A stretch of 7,996 nucleotides of DNA from Thermoplasmatota archaeon (lineage in GTDB: Bacteria > Pseudomonadota > Gammaproteobacteria > Burkholderiales > Thiobacillaceae). Of the stretch, positions 1 to 6,190 are shown piece after piece. Location: assembly GCA_023475455.1 (NCBI GenBank), contig JAMCVR010000114.1:23303-31298 (forward strand), given 5' to 3'. Each line of letters begins with the position of its first letter. Position 1 is the stretch's first letter. Below the pieces are notes generated by a model that was given only the letters and a program-made list of their open reading frames with translations, was not told the DNA's origin and did no database searches. Both the position numbers and the translations under genes were made by a program.

Positions 1-316
1 CCGAATACACATACCAGGAATAGCTGGCGCCGCGCGGGCAGCCGCGCGGCTCGTGGTTGGGCAGGTCGGGGCGGGTGCGCGGGTAGTCGGTCTGCTGGAT
101 TTCCCAGGTGATGAGGCCGTTCTTGACGAAGATTTTCCAGCTGCACGACCCGGTGCAGTTCACCCCGTGGGTGGAGCGCACCACCTTGTCCTGCTGCCAG
201 CGGCTGCGGTAGGCGTTCTCCCAGCTGCGGTCTTCGTTGCTGACCACGCCGTGGCCGTTGGAATATTCGGCGACGGTCTTCCTGAAGAAGGTCAGTCGGT
301 CGAGGAAGTGACTCAT
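1..316 (-). CDS. narG: Respiratory nitrate reductase alpha subunit, N-terminal part (runs off the left edge)
   Basis: This encodes the first 105 residues of the molybdenum (Mo-bisMGD) catalytic subunit of membrane-bound nitrate reductase NarGHI. The enzyme reduces nitrate to nitrite on the cytoplasmic face using quinol electrons passed through NarI and NarH. The N-terminus [19 protein letters not shown] is typical of NarG. The ligand set of the FS0 [4Fe-4S] cluster is complete: His50, Cys54, Cys58 and Cys93 (H-x3-C-x3-C-x34-C). A histidine as first ligand is specific to NarG among the DMSO-reductase family. The start is ATG at 314-316, preceded by AAGGAG with good spacing. There is no twin-arginine signal, as expected for cytoplasmic NarG. 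It lies downstream of narK1 and narK2 on the same strand; narH, narJ and narI would follow outside the window. Confidence 0.96.
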   Translation of the reverse strand, partial: MSHFLDRLTFFRKTVAEYSNGHGVVSNEDRSWENAYRSRWQQDKVVRSTHGVNCTGSCSWKIFVKNGLITWEIQQTDYPRTRPDLPNHEPRGCPRGASYSWYVYS

Positions 317-340
317 TGTTTTGCTCCTTACAGTCGCTTG

Positions 341-437
341 TCTAGGGGTTAGGAGTTAGGGGCTAGGAGTTAGGGAACATTGTTTTGTGCGCTTTCGCAC
401 AAACCCTAGCCCCCAGTTCCAAGCTCCTAGTCCCTAT
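341..437. repeat. Hairpin nested in an imperfect 32-bp inverted repeat between narK2 and narG
   Basis: Bases 384-391 (TTTGTGCG) and 396-403 (CGCACAAA) form a perfect 8-bp stem with a 4-base loop. It is flanked by a degenerate inverted repeat. The left arm (about 344-375) is made of TAGGAGTTAGGG-like units repeated in tandem. The right arm (about 405-436) is its approximate reverse complement, with several mismatches. The element fills nearly the whole gap between the narK2 stop and the narG ribosome binding site. There is no long T-tract after the stem in either direction, so it is not a classical intrinsic terminator. As RNA it could be a processing or stability element that sets NarG levels relative to the transporters, or it could be a dispersed genomic repeat. 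The structure is seen directly; the role is inferred. Confidence 0.7.
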
Positions 438-2048
438 TCACGGATTCTTGATATAGGCATTCTTGCGCAGGTAGAACCACCAGTTCAGCACCAGGCACAC
501 GGCATAGAAGACGGCGAAGCCGTACATGGCGTTTTCGGGGGTGCCGGCCTTGATCTGCTCGCCGATTACCACCGGGGCGATGAAGGAGCCGTAGGCGGCA
601 ACCGCCGAGGTCCAGCCCAGCACCGGGCCGGCCTGCACGCGGTCGAACACCACGCCGACGGTGCGGAAGGTCGAGCCGTTGCCGATGCCGGTGGCGGCGA
701 ACAGCACGACGAAGGTGACGAGGAACTGGGTGAAGAACACCTCGGGCGTGGCCGACTGGTAGGCCTGCATCATGATGTAGCCGGCGTAGGCGGAAGCGGC
801 GACCATGATGGCCGAGATGATCTGGGTCACGATGGAGCCGCCGACCTTGTCTGAAATCCAGCCGCCCACCGGCCGGATCAGCGCGCCGACGAAGGGGCCG
901 ATCCAGGCGTATTGCAGCGCGGAAGGCGCGTTGGGGTTCTTGACGTGCGTCCACAGACCGGTGGCGGCATCAAGCGCATGGCTGTCGCCGAAGATGACGG
1001 TGATCGACAGCGGCAGCGCCATCGAGAAGCCGATGAAGGAACCGAAGGTGACGACGTAGAGCGCGGTCATCGACCAGGTGTGCTTGTTCCTGAAAATCTC
1101 GAACTGCTTGGCGATGTTGCCCTTCATCTCGCCGAAGGCGGCGAGCTTCATCACCAGCAGGGTGGCGATCATGATGAGCGGCAGCGCCACCCACATGTTC
1201 AACAGGCCGAGTCCGGTGGGCGCAGGCAGATAAAGATACAGGCCGAGCGCCGCGGTGAGGAAGGCCAGGCCGTACAGCCAGAGGATCTTGGCGAAGGCGC
1301 TGATCGTGGAGCCGATGTTGGGCGTGACCGTCAGCAGGTTGTTCATGCCGAAGAAGCCGAGGAAGGCCAGCGGCACCAGGAAGATCAGCCAGACGAAACC
1401 GGCGTTCTGGATGTAGGTCGGGGTCCCGGCGAGAATCTTGCCGAAGATCCAGCCGCTGTCCTTCAACAGTTCCATCGAACTCCCCGCGGCGGCGCCGAAG
1501 ATGCCGGCCGTCATCACCAGCGGGATCAGGATCTGCATGGTGGTGACGCCGAAGTTGCCGAGGCCGGCGTTGATGCCCAGCGCGGTGCCTTGCAGACGCT
1601 TGGGAAAGAAGGTGCTGATGTTCGACATGGAGCAGGCGAAGTTGCCGCCGCCGATGCCGGAGAGCAGCGCCAGCAACTGGAACACCCACAGCGGCGTGGT
1701 CTTGTCCTGTAGCGCGATGCCGGTGCCGATGGCGGGAATCATCAGCAGGGCCGTGGTCAGGAAGATGGTGTTGCGCCCCCCGGCGATGCGGATGAAGAAC
1801 GAGGCAGGAATTCTCAGGGTTGCGCCCGCCAGGCCGGAAATGGCCGTCAGGGTGAACATCTCCTCCTTGCTGAAGGGGAAGCCGAGATTCAGCATCTGCA
1901 CGGTGATGATTCCCCACATGAGCCAGATGGCGAAGCCGTTGAGCAGGCTCGGCACCGAGATCCACAGGTTGCGGTAGGCAATCTTCCTGCCGGTGGTCTC
2001 CCAGAACGTCGGGTCTTCCGGGTTCCATTCCTTGATATTGGTGGGCAT
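438..2048 (-). CDS. narK2: NarK2-type nitrate/nitrite transporter (MFS), 536 aa
   Basis: This is an inner-membrane major facilitator of the nitrate/nitrite porter family, of the type that exchanges external nitrate for internal nitrite. The N-terminus (EWNPEDPTFWETTGRKIAYRN, residues 7-27) matches that of E. coli NarK. Nitrate signature 1 is at about 131-150 (GIGGGNFACSMSNISTFFPK) and signature 2 at about 454-462 (GIGNGSTFR). The two substrate-binding arginines are present as Arg79 in helix 2 (LRIPASFF) and Arg392 (ALIRPVGGW). At 536 residues it is longer than E. coli NarK (about 463). Most of the extra length lies between GMNN (234-237) and HTWSM (323-327), where E. coli has a short loop; here two extra hydrophobic segments (about 252-275 and 280-303) suggest a 14-helix version. 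The start is ATG at 2046-2048 with AGGAG eight bases upstream. It begins 30 bp after narK1 and precedes narG, consistent with one operon. Confidence 0.95.
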   Translation of the reverse strand: MPTNIKEWNPEDPTFWETTGRKIAYRNLWISVPSLLNGFAIWLMWGIITVQMLNLGFPFSKEEMFTLTAISGLAGATLRIPASFFIRIAGGRNTIFLTTALLMIPAIGTGIALQDKTTPLWVFQLLALLSGIGGGNFACSMSNISTFFPKRLQGTALGINAGLGNFGVTTMQILIPLVMTAGIFGAAAGSSMELLKDSGWIFGKILAGTPTYIQNAGFVWLIFLVPLAFLGFFGMNNLLTVTPNIGSTISAFAKILWLYGLAFLTAALGLYLYLPAPTGLGLLNMWVALPLIMIATLLVMKLAAFGEMKGNIAKQFEIFRNKHTWSMTALYVVTFGSFIGFSMALPLSITVIFGDSHALDAATGLWTHVKNPNAPSALQYAWIGPFVGALIRPVGGWISDKVGGSIVTQIISAIMVAASAYAGYIMMQAYQSATPEVFFTQFLVTFVVLFAATGIGNGSTFRTVGVVFDRVQAGPVLGWTSAVAAYGSFIAPVVIGEQIKAGTPENAMYGFAVFYAVCLVLNWWFYLRKNAYIKNP

Positions 2049-2078
2049 GAGTTGCTCCTGGGTTGGAAAGGTCGGGAA

Positions 2079-3332
2079 TTATTCGAGGGTGTCGGTTGCG
2101 GCCGTCCGGATCATCGGCACCTTGCGCACTTCGGTCAGATACATCCAGATCAGCGACACCCAGGTGACGCCGTACATCAGCATGAAGATGCCGCTGTTGA
2201 TGCCGGTGAGGTCGACGATGGCGCCGAACAGGATGGGCAGGACGAAGCCGCCGAGGCCGCCGATCAGGCCGACGATGCCGGAGATGACGCCGATGTTGTC
2301 GGGGTATTCGTCGGAAATGTACTTGAACACGCTGGCCTTGCCGAAACCCCAGGCGATGCCGAGGGTGAACAGCAGGGCAGTGAACAGCCAGACGTTGAGT
2401 CCGAGGTGCAGCGACATTTCGCCCTTGGTGGTCTGGACGACCATTTCGGTTTGCGGGTACGAAAGCAGGAACAGGCAGACCCAGGACACCCACATCACCC
2501 ACCAGGTCATCCTGTGCGCGCCGAACTTGTCGGACAGCCAGCCGCCCATGGCGCGGATCACCCCGGACGGCAGCACGAAAATGGCGGCCAGCAACGCGGC
2601 GGTCTGCATGCCGAAGCCGTATTCGGTAATGTAGTATTTGGTCATCCACAGGCTCAGCGCGACGTAGCCGCCGAACACGATGGAGTAGTACTGGCACAGC
2701 TTCCAGACGTTGGGATCCTTCAGCGCGGCAAGCTGTTGCTTGATGGTGATCCGGCCCGGCACATGGTGCGCGGTGTCGGTGTAGGTGAAGATCCAGAACA
2801 GGATGGCCATGGCGAGCATGGCGACGGCGTACACCTGCGGCACCGCCTGCCAGCCGTAAGCCACCACCAGCGCCGGCGCGACGAACTTGGTCACCGCCGC
2901 GCCGGCATTGCCGGCGCCGAAGATGCCCATTGCAAAACCCTGACGCTTCTTGGGAAACCAGCGCGCGACATAGGAGATGCCGACCGAGAAGGAGCCGCCG
3001 GCCACGCCGACGAACAGGCCGAGCACCAGGAAGTGCCAGTACGCGGTGGCGAGACTGATGAGCCAGATCGGGACGACGGTCGAAATCATCAGCACGAAGA
3101 ACACGATGCGGCCGCCGACCTTGTCGGTGAGCATGCCGAGCGGCAGGCGGATCAGCGAACCGGTGAGGATGGGGGTGGCGGCGAGCAGGCCGAACTGGGT
3201 TTCGTTCAGGCCGAGGGTGGCCTTGATCGGAATGCCGATGATGGAGAACATCACCCACACGGCGAAACACGTGGTGAACGCCAGCGTGCTGAGGGTGAGC
3301 ACGGAAATCTGCTTCTGGGTCTGGGTGGCCAT
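2079..3332 (-). CDS. narK1: NarK1-type nitrate transporter (MFS), 417 aa
   Basis: This is an inner-membrane MFS nitrate/nitrite porter of the NarK1 branch, which in characterised denitrifiers imports nitrate with protons. About 12 hydrophobic segments are visible. The conserved helix-2 arginine is Arg62 (SLIRLPLG), followed by MFS motif A (GMLTDKVGGR, 66-75). The signature-1 region reads GGSFSVGISYVARWFPKKRQ, and the signature-2 region GIAWGFGKASVFKYI is of NarK1 type. A second conserved arginine follows in GVIRAMGGWLSD. The frame opens upstream at 3386, but the ATG at 3330-3332 (MATQTQKQIS) is preferred because AAAGGA lies just upstream and the extra 18 residues are polar and not family-like. 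Separate narK1 and narK2 genes contrast with the fused transporter of Paracoccus. Having both suggests start-up nitrate import plus steady-state exchange. It is the first gene of the nar operon. Confidence 0.94.
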   Translation of the reverse strand: MATQTQKQISVLTLSTLAFTTCFAVWVMFSIIGIPIKATLGLNETQFGLLAATPILTGSLIRLPLGMLTDKVGGRIVFFVLMISTVVPIWLISLATAYWHFLVLGLFVGVAGGSFSVGISYVARWFPKKRQGFAMGIFGAGNAGAAVTKFVAPALVVAYGWQAVPQVYAVAMLAMAILFWIFTYTDTAHHVPGRITIKQQLAALKDPNVWKLCQYYSIVFGGYVALSLWMTKYYITEYGFGMQTAALLAAIFVLPSGVIRAMGGWLSDKFGAHRMTWWVMWVSWVCLFLLSYPQTEMVVQTTKGEMSLHLGLNVWLFTALLFTLGIAWGFGKASVFKYISDEYPDNIGVISGIVGLIGGLGGFVLPILFGAIVDLTGINSGIFMLMYGVTWVSLIWMYLTEVRKVPMIRTAATDTLE

Positions 3333-3385
3333 GTTGCATCCTTTACGGTCTGTTAAAGACTTGGCGATCCGAAATGCATGAGGCA

Positions 3386-3391
3386 AGTGTA
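3386..3391 (-). promoter_or_regulatory. Possible -10 element for the nar operon
   Basis: On the minus strand this reads TACACT, four of six matches to TATAAT. Transcription would start near 3379, about 47 bp before the narK1 start codon, and would put the centre of the NarL-like site near -73. There is no good -35 element, which would fit an activator-dependent promoter. This is a weak positional guess. Confidence 0.2.
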
Positions 3392-3421
3392 TGCGTCCAC
3401 GCGGGTATTGGAAGACGGGGT

Positions 3422-3436
3422 ATTCCGTGCCGGAAT
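3422..3436. promoter_or_regulatory. 15-bp palindrome ATTCCG-TGC-CGGAAT, possible operator
   Basis: The two 6-base arms are perfect reverse complements around a 3-base centre. It lies nine bases from the NarL-like site, on the narK1 side, and within about 105 bp of the narK1 start. If the weak -10 at 3386-3391 is right, it sits near -50. It does not match FNR, DNR or NarL consensus, and I do not recognise the protein that might bind it. Confidence 0.35.
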
Positions 3437-3444
3437 CGGATAAC

Positions 3445-3460
3445 TACCCCCTAAGGGGTA
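3445..3460. promoter_or_regulatory. NarL/NarP-type 7-2-7 binding site
   Basis: TACCCCCTAAGGGGTA is two inverted heptamers separated by two bases. The known NarL/NarP heptamer is TACYYMT. The right half, read on the minus strand, is TACCCCT and matches fully; the left half TACCCCC differs only at the last base. The 7-2-7 spacing is the form recognised by nitrate-phosphorylated NarL and NarP. The site is about 113-128 bp upstream of the narK1 start, so it most likely activates narK1K2G in response to nitrate or nitrite. Weaker heptamer-like sequences at 3416-3422 (TACCCCG on the minus strand) and 3401-3407 (TACCCGC) may add to the cluster. The regulator gene is not in the window. Confidence 0.6.
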
Positions 3461-3583
3461 TGGGTGATAGAACGCCAACTTCATGTTTTGGTGGGGATTG
3501 GGTGGGGATTCTCCGGCACCGCGCGGCATGTCCGGCGCACTTGAGGTAGACCTTTGTCTCCCGGGGATTGGCGGAGGGAGGCA

Positions 3584-3592
3584 TGCTATATT
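3584..3592 (+). promoter_or_regulatory. Possible extended -10 promoter of the cytochrome c gene
   Basis: TGCTATATT fits an extended -10 element (TGN plus TATATT). No acceptable -35 hexamer is found at 16-18 bp spacing, as allowed for extended -10 promoters. It would give a leader of about 115-120 nt before the cytochrome start. Prediction from pattern only. Confidence 0.3.
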
Positions 3593-3675
3593 CGAACCGT
3601 CGATACATCCGGTCCCGGCTTTCACATGGCGACGTCAAGCAACCGCCGCATCGCCCTTCCCCATTCGGGGCTTTC

Positions 3676-3704
3676 AATTTCCCCCCACGAATTTCCCCCC
3701 ACGA
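3676..3704 (+). repeat. Tandem 14-bp repeat just upstream of the cytochrome c ribosome binding site
   Basis: The unit AATTTCCCCCCACG occurs twice in direct tandem (3676-3689 and 3690-3703). It ends two bases before the AGGAG (3706-3710) of the cytochrome gene. In the transcript it gives two C6 tracts in the 5' leader. It may be a slippage duplication; no function is evident. Confidence 0.7.
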
Positions 3705-3716
3705 CAGGAGATTTCA

Positions 3717-4124
3717 ATGCAGAAAAAGGCAGCAACACTCGTTCTGGCCGTTTCGCTTGCGGCTTTGCTGAGCGCCTGCGGGAAGCAGGAGCGCAGCGCG
3801 CCGGAGACGTCCGCTCCGGCACCGGCAGAGGCACCGGCACCGGCAGAGGCGGCAGCGCCGGCCGTGTCCGAGAACACGCTGGGCAAGGGCGTCTACAGCA
3901 AGACCTGCGCAATGTGTCACGCCGCCGGCGTGGCCGGTGCGCCGAAACCCGGCGACCAGGCAGACTGGGGCGCCCGCGCCGCGCAGGGCATGGACGTGCT
4001 CTACAAACATGCGATCGAAGGGTTCACGGGCGCAAAAGGCATGATGCCCGCGCGCGGCGGCGCTGCCTCGCTGACGGATGAGGAAGTCAAGGCTGCGGTG
4101 GACTTCATGGTGAGCAAGCGCTAA
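3717..4124 (+). CDS. Lipoprotein class I cytochrome c (cytochrome c5-like), 135 aa
   Basis: This is a small mono-heme electron carrier anchored to a membrane on the periplasmic side. The N-terminus (MQKKAATLVLAVSLAALLSAC) is a lipoprotein signal with lipobox LSAC and lipidated Cys21. Residues 27-50 are a flexible Ala/Pro/Glu linker with APAPAE repeats. A compact cytochrome domain follows, with heme motif CAMCH at 64-68 and a probable axial methionine at 109 or 110 in GAKGMMPARGG. The pattern GMMPARGG with a C-terminal LTDEEVKAAVDFM helix is typical of cytochrome c5/c-555-like domains. The start is ATG 3717-3719 with AGGAG six bases upstream; the longer open frame back to 3483 has no signal features. 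The gene is divergent from the nar operon and convergent with the nos operon. It may pass electrons to a periplasmic denitrification enzyme, but no partner is shown by the sequence. Confidence 0.9.
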   Translation: MQKKAATLVLAVSLAALLSACGKQERSAPETSAPAPAEAPAPAEAAAPAVSENTLGKGVYSKTCAMCHAAGVAGAPKPGDQADWGARAAQGMDVLYKHAIEGFTGAKGMMPARGGAASLTDEEVKAAVDFMVSKR

Positions 4125-4139
4125 ACCGGACGTTTCCGC

Positions 4140-4183
4140 AAAAAAAGAACGGGGGAGATGGCATCTCCCCCGTTCTTTTTTTT
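4140..4183. terminator. Bidirectional intrinsic terminator
   Basis: An A7 tract (4140-4146) is followed by a perfect 13-bp GC-rich stem (4147-4159 with 4163-4175, GAACGGGGGAGAT and its complement), a 3-base loop and a T8 tract (4176-4183). On the plus strand it ends the cytochrome c transcript 15 bp after its stop codon. On the minus strand the A-tract becomes a T-tract, so it also ends the nos operon about 20 bp after its last gene. Its symmetry and place between convergent genes make the call strong. Confidence 0.95.
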
Positions 4184-4204
4184 GTGTGGCCGGCGCGCGC
4201 CAGG

Positions 4205-4564
4205 CTATGCGCTCGATGCGAGCGCCGGATCGTCGAGCAGGGCGCGGATCAGCCGTTGCAGGTTGTCTCCGGGGGGCGCCCCGGGATGCGTGATCGGGTC
4301 CGCCGCGACGACGCCGCCGGCGTCGTGAAAGTGGTTGGGGAAGCTTGCGAGTCCGTGATGCAGGGGCGCGGTGTCGATGCCGGCCCCGGCATCGCCATGG
4401 GTCCACTGCATCGAATAGGCGTCGGGCGCGGCATAGCGCACGGTCAGCGTCACGCCGTTTTTCAGGCGGACGATCAGGGCGTCCTGCTTCTGTTCGACCG
4501 GGGAATCGAGCTGCTTGCCGAAAACCTGTTCGACCATGGCACCGAGTTCAAGATGAAGGCTCAT
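4205..4564 (-). CDS. Small protein resembling the TumE (DUF6516) toxin family, 119 aa
   Basis: The product is soluble, with no signal peptide or membrane segment. The central part (about residues 39-90) has beta-strand-like stretches, then a pattern D-TAPLHHGL-ASFPNHFHD followed by a Pro-rich turn and a C-terminal helix (DNLQRLIRALLDD). This resembles, from memory of the family, the D-NAPHH...FPHH-H pattern and C-terminal helix of DUF6516/TumE-type toxins. The ATG at 4562-4564 overlaps the TGA of the preceding small gene (ATGA), and a perfect AGGAGG lies about ten bases upstream inside that gene. The overlap and gene order (small helical protein first, candidate toxin second) are typical of toxin-antitoxin pairs. 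It is the last gene of the nos transcription unit. The family call is tentative; it could instead be an uncharacterised nos-linked accessory protein. Confidence 0.55.
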   Translation of the reverse strand: MSLHLELGAMVEQVFGKQLDSPVEQKQDALIVRLKNGVTLTVRYAAPDAYSMQWTHGDAGAGIDTAPLHHGLASFPNHFHDAGGVVAADPITHPGAPPGDNLQRLIRALLDDPALASSA

Positions 4565-4833
4565 GTCCGGCCGGCCTCCTGCATGCGTTCGGTGGCCACG
4601 GCGCGGGCCGTTTCCAGGGTGTCGGCGAGAATCCGGGCCGCCAGGTGGTATTCGTAAGCGGGATGTTCGGCCACGGCGCCGCTGCGGATCCGCGCCAGCA
4701 GCGCCGCCTCGTCCGCCGCTTCGTAATGTTTGAGCACGGCATTGCGGTTCTCGCGCAGTTCATGGATCAGCTGCGCCAGCTGTTCAAGTTCCATCGCCGC
4801 GCCGTACGCCAGGTTTCCGAAAAAATTCGCCAT
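4561..4833 (-). CDS. Small helical protein, candidate antitoxin partner, 90 aa
   Basis: I do not recognise this as a named family. It is predicted to be almost all helix, rich in Ala, Glu and Arg, with an amphipathic stretch at 14-40 (ELEQLAQLIHELRENRNAVL), a short linker (RSGAVAEHPAYEYHLA) and a second helix to the end. It has no signal peptide or cysteine. The ATG at 4831-4833 lies two bases after the nosL stop with only a weak GGGATG upstream, implying translational coupling to nosL; an in-frame ATG at 4792-4794 (MELEQL) is an alternative start. Its TGA overlaps the start of the next gene by ATGA. With that neighbour looking TumE-like, an antitoxin role is a reasonable inference. Alternatively, the pair may be a lineage-specific addition to the nos operon. 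Confidence 0.7.
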   Translation of the reverse strand: MANFFGNLAYGAAMELEQLAQLIHELRENRNAVLKHYEAADEAALLARIRSGAVAEHPAYEYHLAARILADTLETARAVATERMQEAGRT

Positions 4834-4835
4834 GA

Positions 4836-5360
4836 CTACATCCCGCTGTCGTGAAGCGCGCCGCCGTCCAGCGCCACCAGTTCGGGCGTGATGTCGGCGA
4901 AACGGAGCACCTTGCCGCCGTATTCGGCGGCGAATTTCGCCGCGTCCGCTTCACGCGCGAAGCTGGCGATGGTCGGCCCCATCGAGCCCCGCCGTTTGCT
5001 GCCGTGGACGAAATACGCGGTCTTCGCATCGATCCAGTGGCCGCGGGGCTCGTTCCAGTCGGCCTGGCCCATGTCCTGCACGAACAGGCCGCGCACGGCC
5101 CGGGCCTGCTCGGGATTGAGGATGAGGTGGAACATTTCCACCGTGTCGCAGAAGAAAGCCGGCTCCGCCTGTCCGGCGTAATGGATCTGCGCCTTGGGGC
5201 CGGGATAGTCGGCAAGCAGCATGCCGTCGAGCTCGCAGGCGGTGCCGCGGGTGATCTCCAGCGGAACGGGCGCGGTCGCGGTATCGGCCTGCTGCCCGCA
5301 GGCCGCGAGCGCAGCGACGGCCAGGACGGCCAGGATGCGTGGATGTCGTACAGGGTTCAT
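4836..5360 (-). CDS. nosL: NosL, outer-membrane copper chaperone lipoprotein, 174 aa
   Basis: NosL binds Cu(I) and delivers it to NosD and apo-N2O reductase during assembly of the CuZ centre in the periplasm. The N-terminus is a lipoprotein signal with lipobox LAAC and lipidated Cys21. The mature protein has the NosL copper-site region ACELDGM (Cys42, Met47) followed by the hallmark PGPKAQIHY (53-61) and FFCDT (69-73). The C-terminal NosL domain includes a region around AYFVHGSKRRGSMGP. The start is ATG 5358-5360, overlapping the nosY stop by ATGA, with GGAG nine bases upstream inside nosY. Position after nosDFY is the canonical nosDFYL order. The length is close to the usual NosL size. It stops with TAG two bases before the next small gene. 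Confidence 0.93.
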   Translation of the reverse strand: MNPVRHPRILAVLAVAALAACGQQADTATAPVPLEITRGTACELDGMLLADYPGPKAQIHYAGQAEPAFFCDTVEMFHLILNPEQARAVRGLFVQDMGQADWNEPRGHWIDAKTAYFVHGSKRRGSMGPTIASFAREADAAKFAAEYGGKVLRFADITPELVALDGGALHDSGM

Positions 5361-6172
5361 AGGCGGAATCTCCAGGTGGCAATCCCCAGCGGTGCGACGA
5401 TCCAGGCGGCCATCACCAGGCCCAGCAGCACGGGATCGGCCAGCGCGCGGGGAAAAACGGTCGCCAGTCCGTACAGCGTACGCACGTCGTCGAGGGCGAA
5501 AATGTTGAGAATGCGGAACACGTCGGCCGGGTTCGCCAGCATCAGGTAGGGGAAAATCCCGCCGCCGTAGCTGCCGCCGGTGACGATCAGCGCGCCCAGC
5601 AGCAGCAGGTCGAACACCAGCACGAAGAAGAACCACAGCGCGATCGCCAGGCCCGAGGCACGGGTCCGGTCCGGGGCGAACGCCGACACCATGACCGCCA
5701 GGCTGAGGAAGGCCAGGCCGAGCAGGACGGAACTGAACACGAAGCCGGCGTAGTGGAACAGCGCATCCGGATTGAGTTGCGCGGCCAGCACGATGGCGAC
5801 CAGGCCGAAGCCTGCCACGGTGGAAAACGTCAGGGCAGCCGCCAGGCCGAGGTATTTGCCCAGCAGCAGTTCGAAGCGGGTGATCGGCATCGACAGCAGC
5901 AGGTCTAGCGAGCCGCGCTCGCGCTCGCCGACGATGGCGTCGAAGCCGAGGATCAGCGCGATCAGCGGAATCAGGTAGATCACCAGGCTGACCAGGCTGG
6001 CGATGGTGAATTCGATCGAGCGGAAGCCGACCGTCCCCTGCTGCGCGCCGCCGAAATAGGCGATGACCAGCGCGAACGCGGTAAATACCAGCGCCACGGC
6101 GAGCACCCAGCGGTTGCGGATGCGGTCCCGGAATTCCTTGCCGGCGAGGGTGGCGACTTGTGCGAGTTCCAT
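5357..6172 (-). CDS. nosY: NosY, ABC-2-type permease of the N2O reductase maturation system, 271 aa
   Basis: This is the inner-membrane subunit of the NosDFY complex, which couples ATP hydrolysis by NosF to NosD-dependent assembly of the copper-sulfide centre of NosZ. About six hydrophobic segments are visible. The N-terminus (MELAQVATLAGKEFRDRIRNR) is typical of NosY. A cytoplasmic coupling region carries the ABC-2 motif GERERGSLDLLLSMPITRFE at about residues 85-104, then GKYLGLA. The length fits the family (about 270-280). The start is ATG 6170-6172 with AGAGG about nine bases upstream; the gap to nosF is 18 bp. The end overlaps nosL by four bases. Confidence 0.94.
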   Translation of the reverse strand: MELAQVATLAGKEFRDRIRNRWVLAVALVFTAFALVIAYFGGAQQGTVGFRSIEFTIASLVSLVIYLIPLIALILGFDAIVGERERGSLDLLLSMPITRFELLLGKYLGLAAALTFSTVAGFGLVAIVLAAQLNPDALFHYAGFVFSSVLLGLAFLSLAVMVSAFAPDRTRASGLAIALWFFFVLVFDLLLLGALIVTGGSYGGGIFPYLMLANPADVFRILNIFALDDVRTLYGLATVFPRALADPVLLGLVMAAWIVAPLGIATWRFRL

Positions 6173-6190
6173 GGGCGGCGCCTCTTGATC

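Larger units (their letters stand above)
3333..3716. other. Divergent intergenic region between narK1 and the cytochrome c gene
   Basis: This 384-bp stretch holds no gene I can support; open frames here are short and lack family features. It must carry the promoter of the nar operon (leftward) and that of the cytochrome c gene (rightward). Visible signals are a NarL/NarP-like 7-2-7 palindrome, a 15-bp palindrome, two further heptamer-like sequences at 3401-3407 and 3416-3422, a direct repeat GGTGGGGATT at 3490-3499 and 3501-3510, an extended -10-like sequence near 3584-3592, and a 14-bp tandem repeat before the cytochrome ribosome binding site. No good TTGAT-N4-ATCAA box is present. Confidence 0.75.

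Noticed and set aside
970..3339. 789-aa open frame on the minus strand spanning both narK genes
   Set aside because: Arg/His/Pro-rich translation in a different frame of narK1 and narK2, which are clear real genes; it is a high-GC shadow.
2052..3356. 434-aa open frame on the plus strand opposite narK1
   Set aside because: Composition dominated by Gly, Asp, His and Glu with no hydrophobic core; antisense of the narK1 coding frame.
3462..3482. Possible FNR/DNR box near TTGGCGTTCTATCA on the minus strand
   Set aside because: Half-sites are mismatched and the spacing is off by one from TTGAT-N4-ATCAA, so it is not a supportable site.
3483..3716. 78-residue N-terminal extension of the cytochrome c frame
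   Set aside because: The ATG at 3717 has a clear ribosome binding site and begins a lipoprotein signal; the extension would bury it.
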